Source of the DNA: Metridium senile | Lineage: Eukaryota; Cnidaria; Anthozoa; Actiniaria; Metridiidae | DNA length: 64,000 nt | Assembly (NCBI GenBank): GCA_949775045.1 | Contig: OX459097.1 | Span: forward strand, 9,694,619 to 9,758,618 | Direction of reading: 5' to 3' | Shown: positions 50,801 to 59,813 of the stretch, in pieces | Position numbering within the stretch: position 1 is the first letter of the stretch | Layout of the letters: every line of letters begins with the position of its first letter | Made by a program: the position numbers and the translations under genes | The notes under the pieces: model-generated | Told to the model about the DNA's origin: nothing | The model's database searches: none | Seen by the model: only the letters and a program-made list of their open reading frames with translations

Positions 50801-53800
50801 CCAATGTGTTGCCTTTATACTGTTCTTCAGAGTATTTTGACCTTTTGTCAAAGAACATTGAGTCAATCTCATTGCCATCAGCAGCAATCATCTTAGCTCG
50901 TTTACCTCCCTGGTATTTATTAAAACAAGTTTATTAGCAATAGTATTTGGTGGTCCTCAACCTTTTCATTTTTAAAAACTTCTCCTAAGCTTTCGGCCTT
51001 CACGGCCATCTTCAGAGGAATTAAAGATCATTAGAAGCGTGTGAAATTGCCAAAAGGAAGAAAGTCATATTTCATAGAGACAGCGGAAGAATTCTACCTG
51101 CGAACTACATCAACATAATTGGCAATTGACTTGCACTTTACTATTCACGCGCACACATTGTAATTTGTTTTCTTGCGTTGTATGTGCATGCTCTTAATTT
51201 GTTTTTTCTTACGACTTGTAACAATCTTTCATTCCTCTGAAGATTATTAAAACAAGTGGAAAAAAAAAATCAAAATTGTCCAGGATATCTGAAAGTATAC
51301 CACATACCTTTTCAAGGTACACTGTACGACCAGACAGAAGAGGTTCAGCTGTCAAGACATAACAAGAGTGATTTAATTAATAATATGATAATAATAGTAA
51401 TGCACTATACCTAATTGTATGAAAACAGTTTGTCAGAGGCGACGGTAAACATTAAATTAATGGCAATTGCCTGACTAAGATGATTTGTCGTGAGCTACAA
51501 TGTATGCATACAACATACATGGATGTCAGTGGGGTTTTCTGGGTTTCTAAGCAAAGGTAAGTTGGTCAGGTATTGTATAGTAAATTTGATGGTGATTATT
51601 TAATATATGATCATACTCATACACGATTATCTAATCTATTTGATTTAATTATTTATTGTTAATTATTTCATTTAATTATTTAATATTTATTTAATATTTA
51701 CCTAGTCCTGTTTGCAACAGTCCAAGGGATCCAGGAAAGATTAAAGGTCGTCCAAGACCATGTGCAAATATATACCTAACAAGAAAACAGAAGTAGGTTA
51801 CAGAGATGTCAAAACAGTTTTTAGAGTATAGTCTGTGTTATTGTGGGGAACTTTTTTCTTATTCTTTAAAGGCCAGATTACACTAGCAATTTTGTCATGT
51901 GACAATAATTCAATTTTGCTGAGTGACAATTATTCATTGAATCAATTGCAAGCAATCAATTAAACAACCAAGACAATCAATGATCAATGACTCACTCGAT
52001 GAATCAGCCAATGAATCAATCAACCAATTAGTCAGCTGGTCCAAACAACTGTTCAATCATTCAAACACCCATCAAACCAACCAATAAATTGACAAACAAC
52101 CAAGCCAACAACTGATCAATCATTCAAACACCCATTCAACCAAACAATAAATTAACAAAAAACCAAGCCAACAACTGATCAATCATTCAAACACCCATTC
52201 AACCAAACAATAAATTGACAAACAACCAAGCCAACAACTGATCAATCATTCAAACACCCATTCAACCAAACAATAAATTGACAAACAACCAAGCCAACAA
52301 CTGATCAATCATTCAAACACCCATTCAACCAACCAATAAATTAACAAACAACCAAGCCAACAACTGATCAATCATTCAAACACCCATTCAACCAAACAAT
52401 AAATTGACAAACAACCAAGCCAACAACTGATCAATCATTCAAACACCCATTCAACCAAACAATAAATTGACAAACAACCAAGCCAACAACTGATCAATCA
52501 TTCAAACACCCATTCAACCAACCAATAAATTAACAAACAACCAAGCCAACAACTGATCAATCATTCAAACACCCATTCAACCAAACAATAAATTGACAAA
52601 CAACCAAGCCAACAACTGATCAATCATTCAAACACCTATTCAACCAACCAATAAATTGACAAACAACCAAGCCAACAATTGATCAATCACTCAAACACCA
52701 ATCCAACCAACCAATAAATTGACAAACAACCAAGCCATCAACTGATCAATCACTCTTGAAAACACCCATCCAACCAACCAATAAATTGACAAACAACCAA
52801 GCCAGCAAGTGATCAATCATTCAAACACCCATCCAACCAACCAATAAATTGACAAACAACCAAGCCAACAACTGATCAATCATTCAAACACCCATCCAAC
52901 CAACCAATAAATTAACAAACAACCAAGCCATCAATCGATCAATCATTCAAACACCCATTCAACCAACCAATAAATTGACAAACAACCAAGCCAGCAACTG
53001 ATCAATCATTCAAACACCCATTCAACCAACCAATAAATTGACAAACAACCAAGCCAACAACTGATCAATCATTCAAACACCCATCCAACCAACCAATAAA
53101 TTAACAAACAACCAAGCCAAACAGCAAACTTAATAATAAACACAACAATCTATCAAGTTAGCATCTACAGTACTTACCTAAGTGCACTGAAAGGAGATTC
53201 AAATAATTTGGACACCAAACCCCTATTTCTAGAATGGCTAATGGTAGAATGATCCTGTGATTTTGCATTTTCTTCACTATTATTATAAACACACACACAA
53301 AAGATATAATATTAAAAAACTGGATGATCAAGGATATTTAGATGTTGTAGATAATAACAATATTATGACAATGATGATGATAATAAAAATGACAATGAAG
53401 ATCAATGATGGTGATTATGACATGTGGATGTAAATTATGACAATGATGATGATGGTGATTATATGGCAATGATGATGATAAAAATGACAATGATGATAAA
53501 AATGACAATGATGATGGTAGTGATTGTGACAATGAGGATGTAAATTATGATAATGATGGTGATTACATGTTTGTCAATGATGATGACAAAAATGACAATG
53601 ATGTTGATAGTGGTGATTATGACAATGAGGATGTAAACTATGACAATGATGATGATGGTGATCATGACAATGATCATGATGATGGTGATTATGACAATGA
53701 TGATGACAGTGATTATGACAATGATGATGATGGTGATTATGATGATGATGGTGATCATGACAATGATCATGATGATGGTGATTATGACAATGATGATGAT

Positions 53801-56800
53801 GGTGATCATGACAATGATCATGATGATGGTGATTATGACAATGATGATGATGGTGATCATGACAATGATCATGATGATGGTGATTATGACAATGATGATT
53901 ATGGTGATATTTATGACAATGATGATGATGGTGATCATGACAATGATCATGATGATGGTGATGGTGATCATGACAATGATCATGATGATGGTGATTATGA
54001 CAATGATGATGATGGTGATTATGACAATGATGATGATGGTGATTATGACAATGATGATGATGGTGATTATGACAATGATGGTGATGGTGATTATGATAAT
54101 GAGGATGTAAATTATGACAATGATGGTGATGGTGATTATGACAATGAGGATGTAAATTATGACAATGATGATGACGGTGATTATGACAATGATGATTATG
54201 GTGATATTTATGACAATGATGATGGTGATTATGACAATGATGATGATGGTGATTATGACAATGATGGTGATGGTGATTATGATAATGAGGATGTAAATTA
54301 TGACAATGATGGTGATGGTGATTATGACAATGAGGATGTAAATTATGACAATGATGATGACGGTGATTATGACAATGATGATTATGGTGATATTTATGAC
54401 AATGATGATGATGGTGATCATGACAATGATCATGATGATGGTGATTATGACAATGATGATGATGGTGATTATGACAATGATGATGATGGTGATTATGACA
54501 ATGATGATGATGGTGATTATGACAATGATGATGATGGTGATTATGACAATGATGATGATGGTGATTATGATAATGAGGATGTAAATTATGACAATGATGA
54601 TAGTGGTCATTACATGCATGTCAATGATGATGATAAAAATGACAATGAGGATGTAAATTATGACAATGATGATGATTATAATAATGATAACATTGATGAC
54701 AATGATGAGTACCATGATAATGATTTTGTACAATGATAGTGATGATGAATACACAGCAATTTTTACCTTCTTGATGACTCATTCCATTTGTAATCTGCTG
54801 GCCAGTCATAATACTCAAAGTCATACAATCTAAGCTTTTTCTAAAAATAAATTAACAAATATAAATAGTCAATCAGTGAATAAATTAATGAACCAAAAAT
54901 GAAAACAAATAAGTTAATTAAACAACTAAGTGACCGACTGGATGAAAGGATGAATTGATGGATGAATGAATGAATTGATGGGTGAAAGAAAGAATGGATA
55001 AATGAATGAATGAGTAAATAAATGAATTAATTAATGAATTAATGAATTAATGAATCAATGAATGAGTGAGTGATTAAATGAATAGATAGATGGAAGAATG
55101 AATGAATGGATGGATAAATGGATGAATCAATCAATGAGTTCACGAGTGAGTCATTAAATGCATGGATAAATGAATGAATGGATAAATGATTTAATCAATA
55201 ATCAATAAATGAGTGAGTGATTAAATGAATGGATGGATGGAAGAATGAGTGGATAAATGAATAAATGAGTGAACACATGGATAAATGAATGAATGTATCA
55301 ATAAGTGAGTGAGTGAGTAATTGAATGAATAGATGGAAGAATGGTAGAATGAATGGATAGGTGATAGATGTTGATTGATAAACTATCTAGCAATACCTTA
55401 TTCTCTTCAATATTTGAAGCCTTTGTAGCAGCAAGAATGTCCAAAAAGGTTCTGTAATCTGGATTGTTAAAGCGACCCAGTCCTATCAAAACACATACTT
55501 GATTAGTAAATAGCAAAAAAGCACATATATTATGCTTAGCACCAATCTACAGAAAATTCAATTATCTATTTCCTCCTATTTAGAGGGAATAATGTTATAT
55601 ATATATATGTTGTAGTTCAGGTTCAATATGATTTTAAACCAGTTCAATTTATTTTGAACCAGTACAATAGTTATTGTACTGGTACAAATAGTCTTGAACT
55701 GGTACAACCTGACATTCTAAATCTAAGGGATTTTATTTATGGGACTAAATAAAACAGGGGATCTAACCTACTTACCACACCCTCCTTTTGATCTCACTTA
55801 CACCTCCCCCCTAACTCTTTCACTTACCTAACATTCCCACTTAACTTGCTAATTTGCCTTACTATACCTAACAGATAATACTAACTATTGAATTAATGTA
55901 ATTGGGTTACCTGTGCTTTTTATTTTTTCCTTTTTCTTACCACGGCTGGGAATAGAACCAGGATCTCTTGCTTCTAAATCCAGAGACTACACCATTATAC
56001 CACAATGACTTCAGTTGAAAATTCTGCATTAGACTTTTGTTTCATTCATAAACTCCCAATAATGGCATAAATTAAACCTATTCCTAAACCTAACCCTAAA
56101 CCTAACCCTAACCCTAAAACCTAACCCTAAACCTAACCCTAAACCTAGTACTAGGTACTACTAGTACTACTACTAGTACTACTACTAGTACTACTACTAG
56201 TAGTAGTAGTACTAGTACTACATGATTTGTACTGGTACAAAATAACTTGTACCAGTACAATAAATATTGTACTGGTTCAAAATAAATTGAACTGGTTCAA
56301 AATAAATTGAACTGGTTTAAAATCATATTGAACCTGAACTACAACATATATATTGAGGATTATCATTGCCTACTCATTTTTATACATAAAATAATTTTTT
56401 TTTAATCCTATTTGTGTTGCCTACCTCTGATACAATAGGCTCCAATTAACAGAAATGACATATAACCAAGAAACTTAGAGAAGTAGACCAGACCTCCATG
56501 TGTGAAAAAACCTGCAAACAAACAAATCTTAAAATGAATATAAATGAAATAATTTTACTTCAATGTTTTGTAGTCTCCATGACTCAATCATCAGAAAACA
56601 AATATTTCACTTATATATTTATGTCACACTAAAATATATTTAAACACAATACTCCAGTTTCACATTATCTAGTGCAGCTGTTCTACATGTATTTGGCAAA
56701 AGGCACATTTGGCAAGAAAAACCTTTCAAATTCAAATTCCAAAAATGCATGAAACAATCTCTAAACAATAACAAACATGTTTCACTTTATTCTGACCCTT

Positions 56801-58403
56801 TAGAGTCCTTTTCGGGTTCTGGCTTAAAAGCAGTTATGTAACATGAATTCCGTACCTTTAAAGGTCATTTTTACTCAGACTACTTTGTTGCTAAAAGTAA
56901 GCTTGGCTGGCAAGAATATTGAAAGTCGTACCTTTTAGGGGTTGAAATCAGCAAGGTTTTAACAATTGTTTTAATCTGTGCGCACCTTTTAGGAGTCGTT
57001 TTCAAAACCTCCACCGATCACCCCTACCACTTGGACAAAGGGAGTCTCCCCCCCCCCCCCCCCCCCCCCCGGTGTTCATGGTTCGAGTGTCATCACTTTA
57101 TTACAAAGTGTTATAATATTGATTACCTTTTCTGTACATGTAGAAGACCAAAGCAGGGGAAGTATAGTAACACACTGACCATGCATATGACAGCTAAAGA
57201 CACACAATCAATCATAATATTAAATAATATTGAACATGCATACATATAATTCCAATAATAATAACTATAAAATAACTATTAGAAACCATGCATTTTGATT
57301 GGCTAAGGTGAGTGCCTTATGAGAGCGCACAGCATGCACATTTGCATGTTGATCAAATACAATGTATGTCAATTTGTATTTTATAAAAGAAATAGAAAAC
57401 TTGCTCTATGTGTTGTATGTAGTCATAAAGCACTTGGGAGTAGAAGTGTGTTGAGCAGCACTCCTCTTGTGTCAAGCTTCTCTTATGCACCTATCAATGT
57501 CTTACCCGAATGTAACAGGGGGAGTGTAGGCAAAGTCGGGCTATTGAACATAAACTTTGCCCATACCTGGGGCTGCGCGATATTTTTGGCAAAATACAAT
57601 ACAATACTTTAAGTTTATAAACAGTTAATATATTAGTAAGTATATGAATTTGACATCCCCAGGATACAGGCTATTGACAAAAAGATATGAAAAATGTCAA
57701 TAGCCCCTGGGTATGCCTGCCGTTGGAGCAAGACATTGATGCAAGACACTTGCATTAACACTTCTCTTGTGTTCTGCCAATCCTCACTACTCACAGCACA
57801 AAAAATTATATATATATTTCTTCACTATTATTATCACACCTGTATTCACAAATGTTGTCAAAAAAGAAATAAAAATTAGTTAAATTTTGTTATAAATTAG
57901 TCATCATATTGAGTAAAATGTGAGCATCCTTCTATAAAACCTTGGGCAGTATAAGTGAGAGATATATAATAGCAGTGAATTGGTGATGAAAATCCATATC
58001 CGCCTTGATTAATTATAAGGTAGCCCTGAAAGCCTATTTTTAAGATCACTGTATTTTGTTAAAGGAGTTTAGATAACAAGAACTTACCGCTCGTATTATA
58101 CCATCCCCGCATTGTTCTAGACCGTTAGGCTCATATGCTCTGCTTCTAATCTAGACAAGACAAAGCCAAACTACACAATGAGGTCACAAAGAGAGAATGA
58201 AATCGAAAATACAAATGAAACCTTGCCTAACCGGTTTATTTTTTTACCCTTTTAACAAATAAAACACCTTGAAAATGCGCAAGAAGTAATTTATATTTTA
58301 TTTCGTGTTTTTTCTTATATTTATCTGAACTTACCCTTACTTCGTTGTGGAAATAAATACGGAATAGTCGAGGTGAGAACCCACACCTGAATATATCCGC
58401 CAT
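37720..58403 (-). CDS. ABHD16A: ABHD16A-type phosphatidylserine lipase, complete, 22 exons, 532 residues
   Basis: Exons: 58335-58403, 58088-58150, 57127-57193, 56425-56511, 55397-55482, 54767-54840, 53178-53276, 51702-51775, 51308-51348, 50802-50909, 49752-49815, 48941-48990, 48183-48294, 47145-47197, 46775-46838, 46230-46293, 45823-45879, 42133-42192, 41717-41793, 40571-40669, 38418-38464, 37720-37803. All are GT-AG and in phase; total 1599 nt. It matches remembered vertebrate ABHD16A along its length: start MADIFRCGFSPRLFRIY, YYTSPALVFYMYRKG, CEGNAGFYELG, GWNHPGFAGST, end HCIPLPSTDFRLPW. Two N-terminal hydrophobic segments (about 45-64 and 75-94) anchor it. The alpha/beta-hydrolase triad is Ser330 in AWSIGG, Asp405 in RMRDEII, and a His: His481 in EHG, or the conserved His517. 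The family removes an acyl chain from phosphatidylserine to give lysophosphatidylserine at internal membranes. Length is close to the usual 558. Confidence 0.95.
37863..38222. repeat. ACAGACAC-rich minisatellite in the last ABHD16A intron
   Basis: Three copies of a 105-125-bp unit (AGATAATCAGA, ACACACAACTC, CACTTTTAAACAGACACA, ACAGACAGAGAGTTACnT, AGACACCCACA), the last one shortened. It fills most of the intron between exons 38418-38464 and 37720-37803. Confidence 0.9.
39425..39575. repeat. Single 66-bp unit with GTTTCGAG flank inside an ABHD16A intron
   Basis: AAACTAGCGAGTAAACTAG, CTGCGTCGGTGTTTGATA, then TGAAATTTGAATGACGTTTC, GAGTTTTAGCCCTTCGTC and the inverted CAAATTTCATTTTATTACC. Confidence 0.9.
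39584..40033. repeat. Foldback element with TAGGAAATTAACGC termini
   Basis: The left end TATAGGAAATTAACGCT pairs with the right end AGCGTTAATTTCCTATGA. The word TTAACGCGA recurs inside. The interior keeps a plus-strand frame of about 45 codons ending KDASDVQKYLSENSRSDDE...TQ-stop that reads like a real protein C-terminus, possibly from the parent transposon. Confidence 0.8.
40037..40592 (-). repeat. 47-bp minisatellite amplifying the 5' splice site of ABHD16A exon 40571-40669
   Basis: Twelve head-to-tail copies. In minus-strand sense each contains AACCAGTATCCAAGTCAAATGG followed by gtaaatatcttagaaac, i.e. the last codons (NQYPSQM) and the donor of the exon. The copy nearest the exon is the genuine boundary; the other eleven lie in the intron with an intact donor word each. 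Copies differ at one or two bases (ctggtt/ctagtt; one atatct). Confidence 0.95.
40782..41160. repeat. 30-33-bp minisatellite in an ABHD16A intron, about 12 copies
   Basis: Unit AACGCAATAGGGCACAAAAA-TTCAACAAAA with variable A-run length. It lies between exons 41717-41793 and 40571-40669. Confidence 0.95.
41252..41495. repeat. Purine/pyrimidine foldback, GCCTGCGTAGC type
   Basis: GCCTGCGTAGCCAGCC ... AGCGGGGAGCGGGGGCCGAG ... GGGGAGAGGAGAGAAG is mirrored by CTCTCTTCTCTCCATTTCCC ... CTCGGCTCCCGCTGAACGCC. Same architecture as 36748-36890 and 58470-58602. Confidence 0.85.
41840..42132 (-). repeat. CTTA-type array made of repeated GTAAGT words beside an ABHD16A donor
   Basis: Tetranucleotide-based array of ACTTACCT/ACTTGCTT. 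Read on the transcribed minus strand it is GTAAGTAAGCAAGTAGGTAAG..., beginning exactly at the gtaagt donor of exon 42133-42192 and continuing about 290 bp. It fills the intron to within about 45 bp of the next exon. Confidence 0.95.
42519..44889 (+). CDS. Myb/SANT-like DNA-binding protein, nested in an ABHD16A intron on the opposite strand
   Basis: The body is one open frame to the stop at 44889. Its ATGs are at 43798 and 43813. An upstream exon 42519-42563 (MSVSKPSSRSRREEN, donor gtgagt) splices in phase 0 to the acceptor ttattgcag at 43809, giving 374 residues; that first exon is inferred. The domain near residues 18-100 is SANT-like: MNWNSEHDVLLLEQV, then GLAWEKVVNEL, then RAVRDRFNLLAKKYKDQ, with helix-forming Trp and Leu spacing as in the Myb/SANT-like family often related to Harbinger transposon accessory proteins. 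Three imperfect internal repeats follow (ALKRKLLDE, AMRRKLVEE, VLQRKLIRD). Then come a short basic cluster (PSKRHKPE) and a long C-terminal coiled coil that becomes glutamine-rich. Likely nuclear; target DNA unknown. Confidence 0.75.
42895..43112. repeat. Foldback (MITE-like) element, CCTATTATCGCGC termini
   Basis: TTCTATTATCGCGCAAATCC-TATTATCGTGC-TTTTCGTAAAAAAATAATAT pairs with ATTATTTTTTTACGAAAACC-ACGACAATAGGATGTGCGCGATAATAGG. It lies in the predicted intron of the Myb/SANT-like gene. Confidence 0.9.
44893..44898 (+). promoter_or_regulatory. Polyadenylation signal of the Myb/SANT-like gene
   Basis: AATAAA four bases after the stop codon and the first such word downstream. It is unusually close to the stop. 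Further AATAAA words occur near 45040-45075, after a small hairpin (arms TTTTTTGATCCATCA and TGATGGATCGAAAAAA, about 44970-45048). Confidence 0.5.
45115..45345 (-). mobile_element. tRNA-derived SINE-like element
   Basis: On the minus strand, from about 45342 down, there is a tRNA-like head with A-box-like TGGGTGGTGTTGTCG and a perfect B box GGTTCGAGTCC, followed by CGGCTCGGGC. About 140 bp of non-tRNA body follows (GGGTTTTTCTCCCGCC, AACATGTGAGCAGAG). The anticodon arm does not fold into a proper 7-base loop, so this is not a working tRNA. It sits in the ABHD16A intron beside the nested gene. Confidence 0.65.
46375..46480. repeat. T-rich tract with (GCT)7 repeat
   Basis: Intronic T-rich run followed by a perfect TGCTGCTGCTGC stretch (46458-46478), a CAG repeat on the minus strand. 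Confidence 0.9.
47226..48172. repeat. ATG/GAT-rich satellite in an ABHD16A intron
   Basis: Higher-order units built around GATCAATAATGATGATGGTG-ATGATG of variable length. It ends about ten bases from the donor of exon 48183-48294. It creates frames over 100 codons in several registers that are not genes. Confidence 0.95.
49015..49735. repeat. ATC/CAT-rich satellite in an ABHD16A intron
   Basis: The left half has units with ATTATCATC...CACCATGGATAT-GACCACCA. The right half has units with CATCATCATCAACATCATTA-CAATCACC. A 292-codon minus-strand frame (48937-49815) is exon 49752-49815 read through into this satellite. Confidence 0.95.
50392..50588. repeat. Foldback (MITE-like) element, AAGGCCCGGGCAAACG type
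   Basis: AAGGCCCGGGCAAACG ... CTTCAACATCTGTTCGATT ... TGGCAATGTTTAAATGCTTT pairs with AAAGCATTTAAACATTGCCA ... AATCAAACAGATGTTGAAG ... TTTGCCTGGGCCCTTA. Confidence 0.9.
50975..51260. repeat. CTTTCGGCCTTCACGGCC / CTTCAGAGGAA repeat
   Basis: CTAAGCTTTCGGCCTTCACG, GCCATCTTCAGAGGAATTAA at the left; ATTCCTCTGAAGATTATTAA at the right in inverse orientation. It lies in an ABHD16A intron. Confidence 0.65.
52040..53125. repeat. 63-bp minisatellite in an ABHD16A intron, about 17 copies
   Basis: Unit AACCAAGCCAACAACTGATC, AATCATTCAAACACCCATTC, AACCAAnCAATAAATTnACAAAC. Alternating variants (CCAATCAA/ACAATAAA, TTGAC/TTAAC) suggest dimer-level amplification in the middle. Confidence 0.95.
53395..54738. 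repeat. 24-bp GAT-rich minisatellite in an ABHD16A intron
   Basis: Unit GATTATGACAATGATGATGATGGT with higher-order variants (GAGGATGTAAATTATG, GATCATGATGATGG, GATTATGGTGATATTTATG). It holds open frames of about 390-430 codons on both strands (Asp-rich plus, Ile-rich minus); both are artefacts of the repeat. Confidence 0.95.
54880..55375. repeat. Degenerate TGAA/TGGA tetranucleotide tract
   Basis: Imperfect AATGAATGAATGGATGGATA sequence filling most of the intron between exons 55397-55482 and 54767-54840. Confidence 0.9.
55940..56010 (-). pseudogene. tRNA-like sequence (degenerate, Gln-like)
   Basis: Minus strand: A box TGGTATAATGG followed by TCTCTGGATTTAGAA and a near-B box GGTTCTATTCC, CCAGCCGTGG. 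Box spacing suits RNA polymerase III. The anticodon and T stems do not pair well, so it is a tRNA pseudogene or SINE head, not a functional tRNA. Confidence 0.6.
56084..56147. repeat. Interstitial telomere-like repeat (CCCTAA variants)
   Basis: About ten units of CCTAAC, CCTAAA and CCTAACCCTAA. Matches the TTAGGG telomere motif typical of animals, with CCTAAA variants interspersed. Confidence 0.85.
56790..57015. repeat. CCTTTTAGGGxTCGTTTT-type dispersed repeat
   Basis: Recurring GACCCTTTAGAGTCCTTTTC, CGTACCTTTAAAGGTC, CGTACCTTTTAGGGGTTG, GCACCTTTTAGGAGTCG words between exons 57127-57193 and 56425-56511. Confidence 0.55.
57048..57070. repeat. Poly-C tract (23 C)
   Basis: Perfect C run. Shorter runs with the shape C12-15-T-C6-T occur at 43506-43524 and 48701-48722; all three are in ABHD16A introns. 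Confidence 0.95.
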
Positions 58404-58469
58404 CTTTGTTCCCGAAAATGCACATTACACAGGAAGCCCAAAATACTTGTGTGGTCACTCCTCGAATAG

Positions 58470-58602
58470 CCTGCATAGCTGGGGATGGGGGATTGGGGAG
58501 AGCGGCGCGGAGGGATAAACCTTCTCTCTCCCCCTCCCTTTCCCCTCCCCTCCCCTCCCCTCCCACATCCCTTTCCCCAAGAGCCAGGCTACGCAGGCTA
58601 CT
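58470..58602. repeat. Purine/pyrimidine foldback, GCCTGC-TAGC type, just upstream of the ABHD16A start
   Basis: AGCCTGCATAGCTGGGGATG ... GATTGGGGAG faces CTCCCCTCCC...CACATCCCTTTCCCC and AGCCAGGCTACGCAGGCT. It begins about 70 bp upstream of the ABHD16A ATG, so it lies in or next to that promoter or 5' UTR. Confidence 0.85.
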
Positions 58603-59019
58603 CCTCGAACTTTCAGGCAGCTGTCTCAGGAGCTGACAACTTAAAAATTAAAACAAAAGCAGACAATACTTCATTCAAAAATAAAATATTAATGATATTA
58701 TCTTATGAAAAATCACTGAGCTGGACCCTTTTTGGTGTAATTTGCTTGCATTTTTAAAAGAGTATTTGTATTTTTACTGGGCTACCTGTGGTAGACAAAT
58801 CTTAAAATGAGTTTATTACTGGGCTACCTGTGGTTTGCCTTCTTGCCAGTTGGGATTCTAATCTGAATGCCATTATGAAAACTAACAATGTATCTAACCC
58901 ATAAAATATCTTTTATTATAAAAAAATAAATAAAAATAAGAATTTATAACAGATTTTTTTAGAGAAAACCAGGTTGAAGATTATTTAAATAATAAATATT
59001 TAAGCATGGTTCATGCACA
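58603..59019. other. No gene recognised
   Basis: AT-rich spacer upstream of ABHD16A, with a short direct repeat TACTGGGCTACCTGTGGT near 58775 and 58816. Confidence 0.5.
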
Positions 59020-59335
59020 CTAGCGAGATAAGCATAGGCAACATACGCAGACCCAGTTGGGCATTGTACATTAGCCACACTTATGTTGCTTATGCTTATG
59101 TCAATAGTATGACCCAGGCTTTTAATATCTACAAACTTACTAACATACGCAGACTCAGTTGGGCATTGTTCATTAGCCGCACTTATGTTGCTTATGCTTA
59201 TGTCATATAGTATGACCCAGGCTTTTAATATCTACAAACTTACTAACATACGCAGACTCAGTTGGGCATTGTTCATTAGCCGCACTTATGTTGCTTATGC
59301 TTATGTCAATAGTATAACCCAGGCTTTTAATTATC
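59020..59335. repeat. 116-bp tandem repeat, 3 copies
   Basis: Unit AACATACGCAGACTCAGTTG, GGCATTGTTCATTAGCC, CACTTATGTTGCTTATGC, TTATGTCAATAG, TATGACCCAGGC. The leftmost AGATAAGCATAGGCAACATA is inverted relative to TATGTTGCTTATGCTTATGT, so the unit arose from a foldback element. Confidence 0.95.
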
Positions 59336-59379
59336 TACATGGTCACAAATAAATAATCTGGCTATGAATATGTTTATAT

Positions 59380-59760
59380 ATAGAGGATTGTTACTTTTAT
59401 GTTCTTTATTAACTTGATGCAAGCGTCCTGTCTGCATTCTTCCAAGGTTGCTAAACCTGATTGTTTAAGCGCCTGACTATATGATGTAAAAGAATATATA
59501 ATAGACAGGGCGCGTTTCTGTACATGTTTGAGCAAGATTGTTGGAAAGATTCTTGGGTAGGTTAGCAAAAACAGCAGCTGCATATTAAAGTATTGATTGA
59601 GTATTTGATCAAATCGGTGAGCAGTAAACTGTGGTGATATCAGTTGGGGGAACACCACACTTCCTAAGTTTTCTCAAGGCATATACATTGTAGTGGTCTG
59701 TTGGCTTTCTTTATGATGTAGTTGCAATGTACAGTCCTGGTCAAGCCACAAGTGATGAAG
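59380..59760 (-). mobile_element. Decayed non-LTR retrotransposon, reverse-transcriptase C-terminal end
   Basis: Read on the minus strand across frameshifts and at least one stop: IIKKANR, then ALRKLRKCGVPPTDI, then a segment corresponding to the usual LEYA-type motif, then HVQKRALSIIYSF, SQALKQSGLATLEE and CIKLIKNI. This order (LRKLRK / QKRAL.II / GL.TLEERR) is typical of the end of CR1/L2-type LINE reverse transcriptases in invertebrates. Only the tail remains and it is not functional. It lies downstream of the gene at 59814-62672. Confidence 0.75.
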
Positions 59761-59813
59761 AAAAAATTAGAGTATATGCATTTTCAATCAATTGTTTTGT
59801 AATACATGTGTAC

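Larger units (their letters stand above)
55601..56353. mobile_element. 0.75-kb element with terminal inverted repeats of about 110 bp, carrying a tRNA-like box pair and telomere-like repeats
   Basis: The left arm ATATATGTTGTAGTTCAGG, TTCAATATGATTTTAAACC, AGTTCAATTTATTTTGAACC, AGTACAATAGTTATTGTACT is matched in reverse complement at 56222-56353. Inside are the tRNA-like segment (55940-56010), a CCCTAA-type tract (56084-56147) and a self-complementary ACTAGTACT array (56147-56222). No transposase frame. It sits in an ABHD16A intron. Confidence 0.85.

Noticed and set aside
53459..54754. Very long open frames on both strands (about 390 and 430 codons)
   Set aside because: They are translations of a 24-bp GAT-rich minisatellite whose unit length is a multiple of three. 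Composition is pure Asp/Asn/Gly/Tyr on one strand and Ile/Val/Thr on the other.
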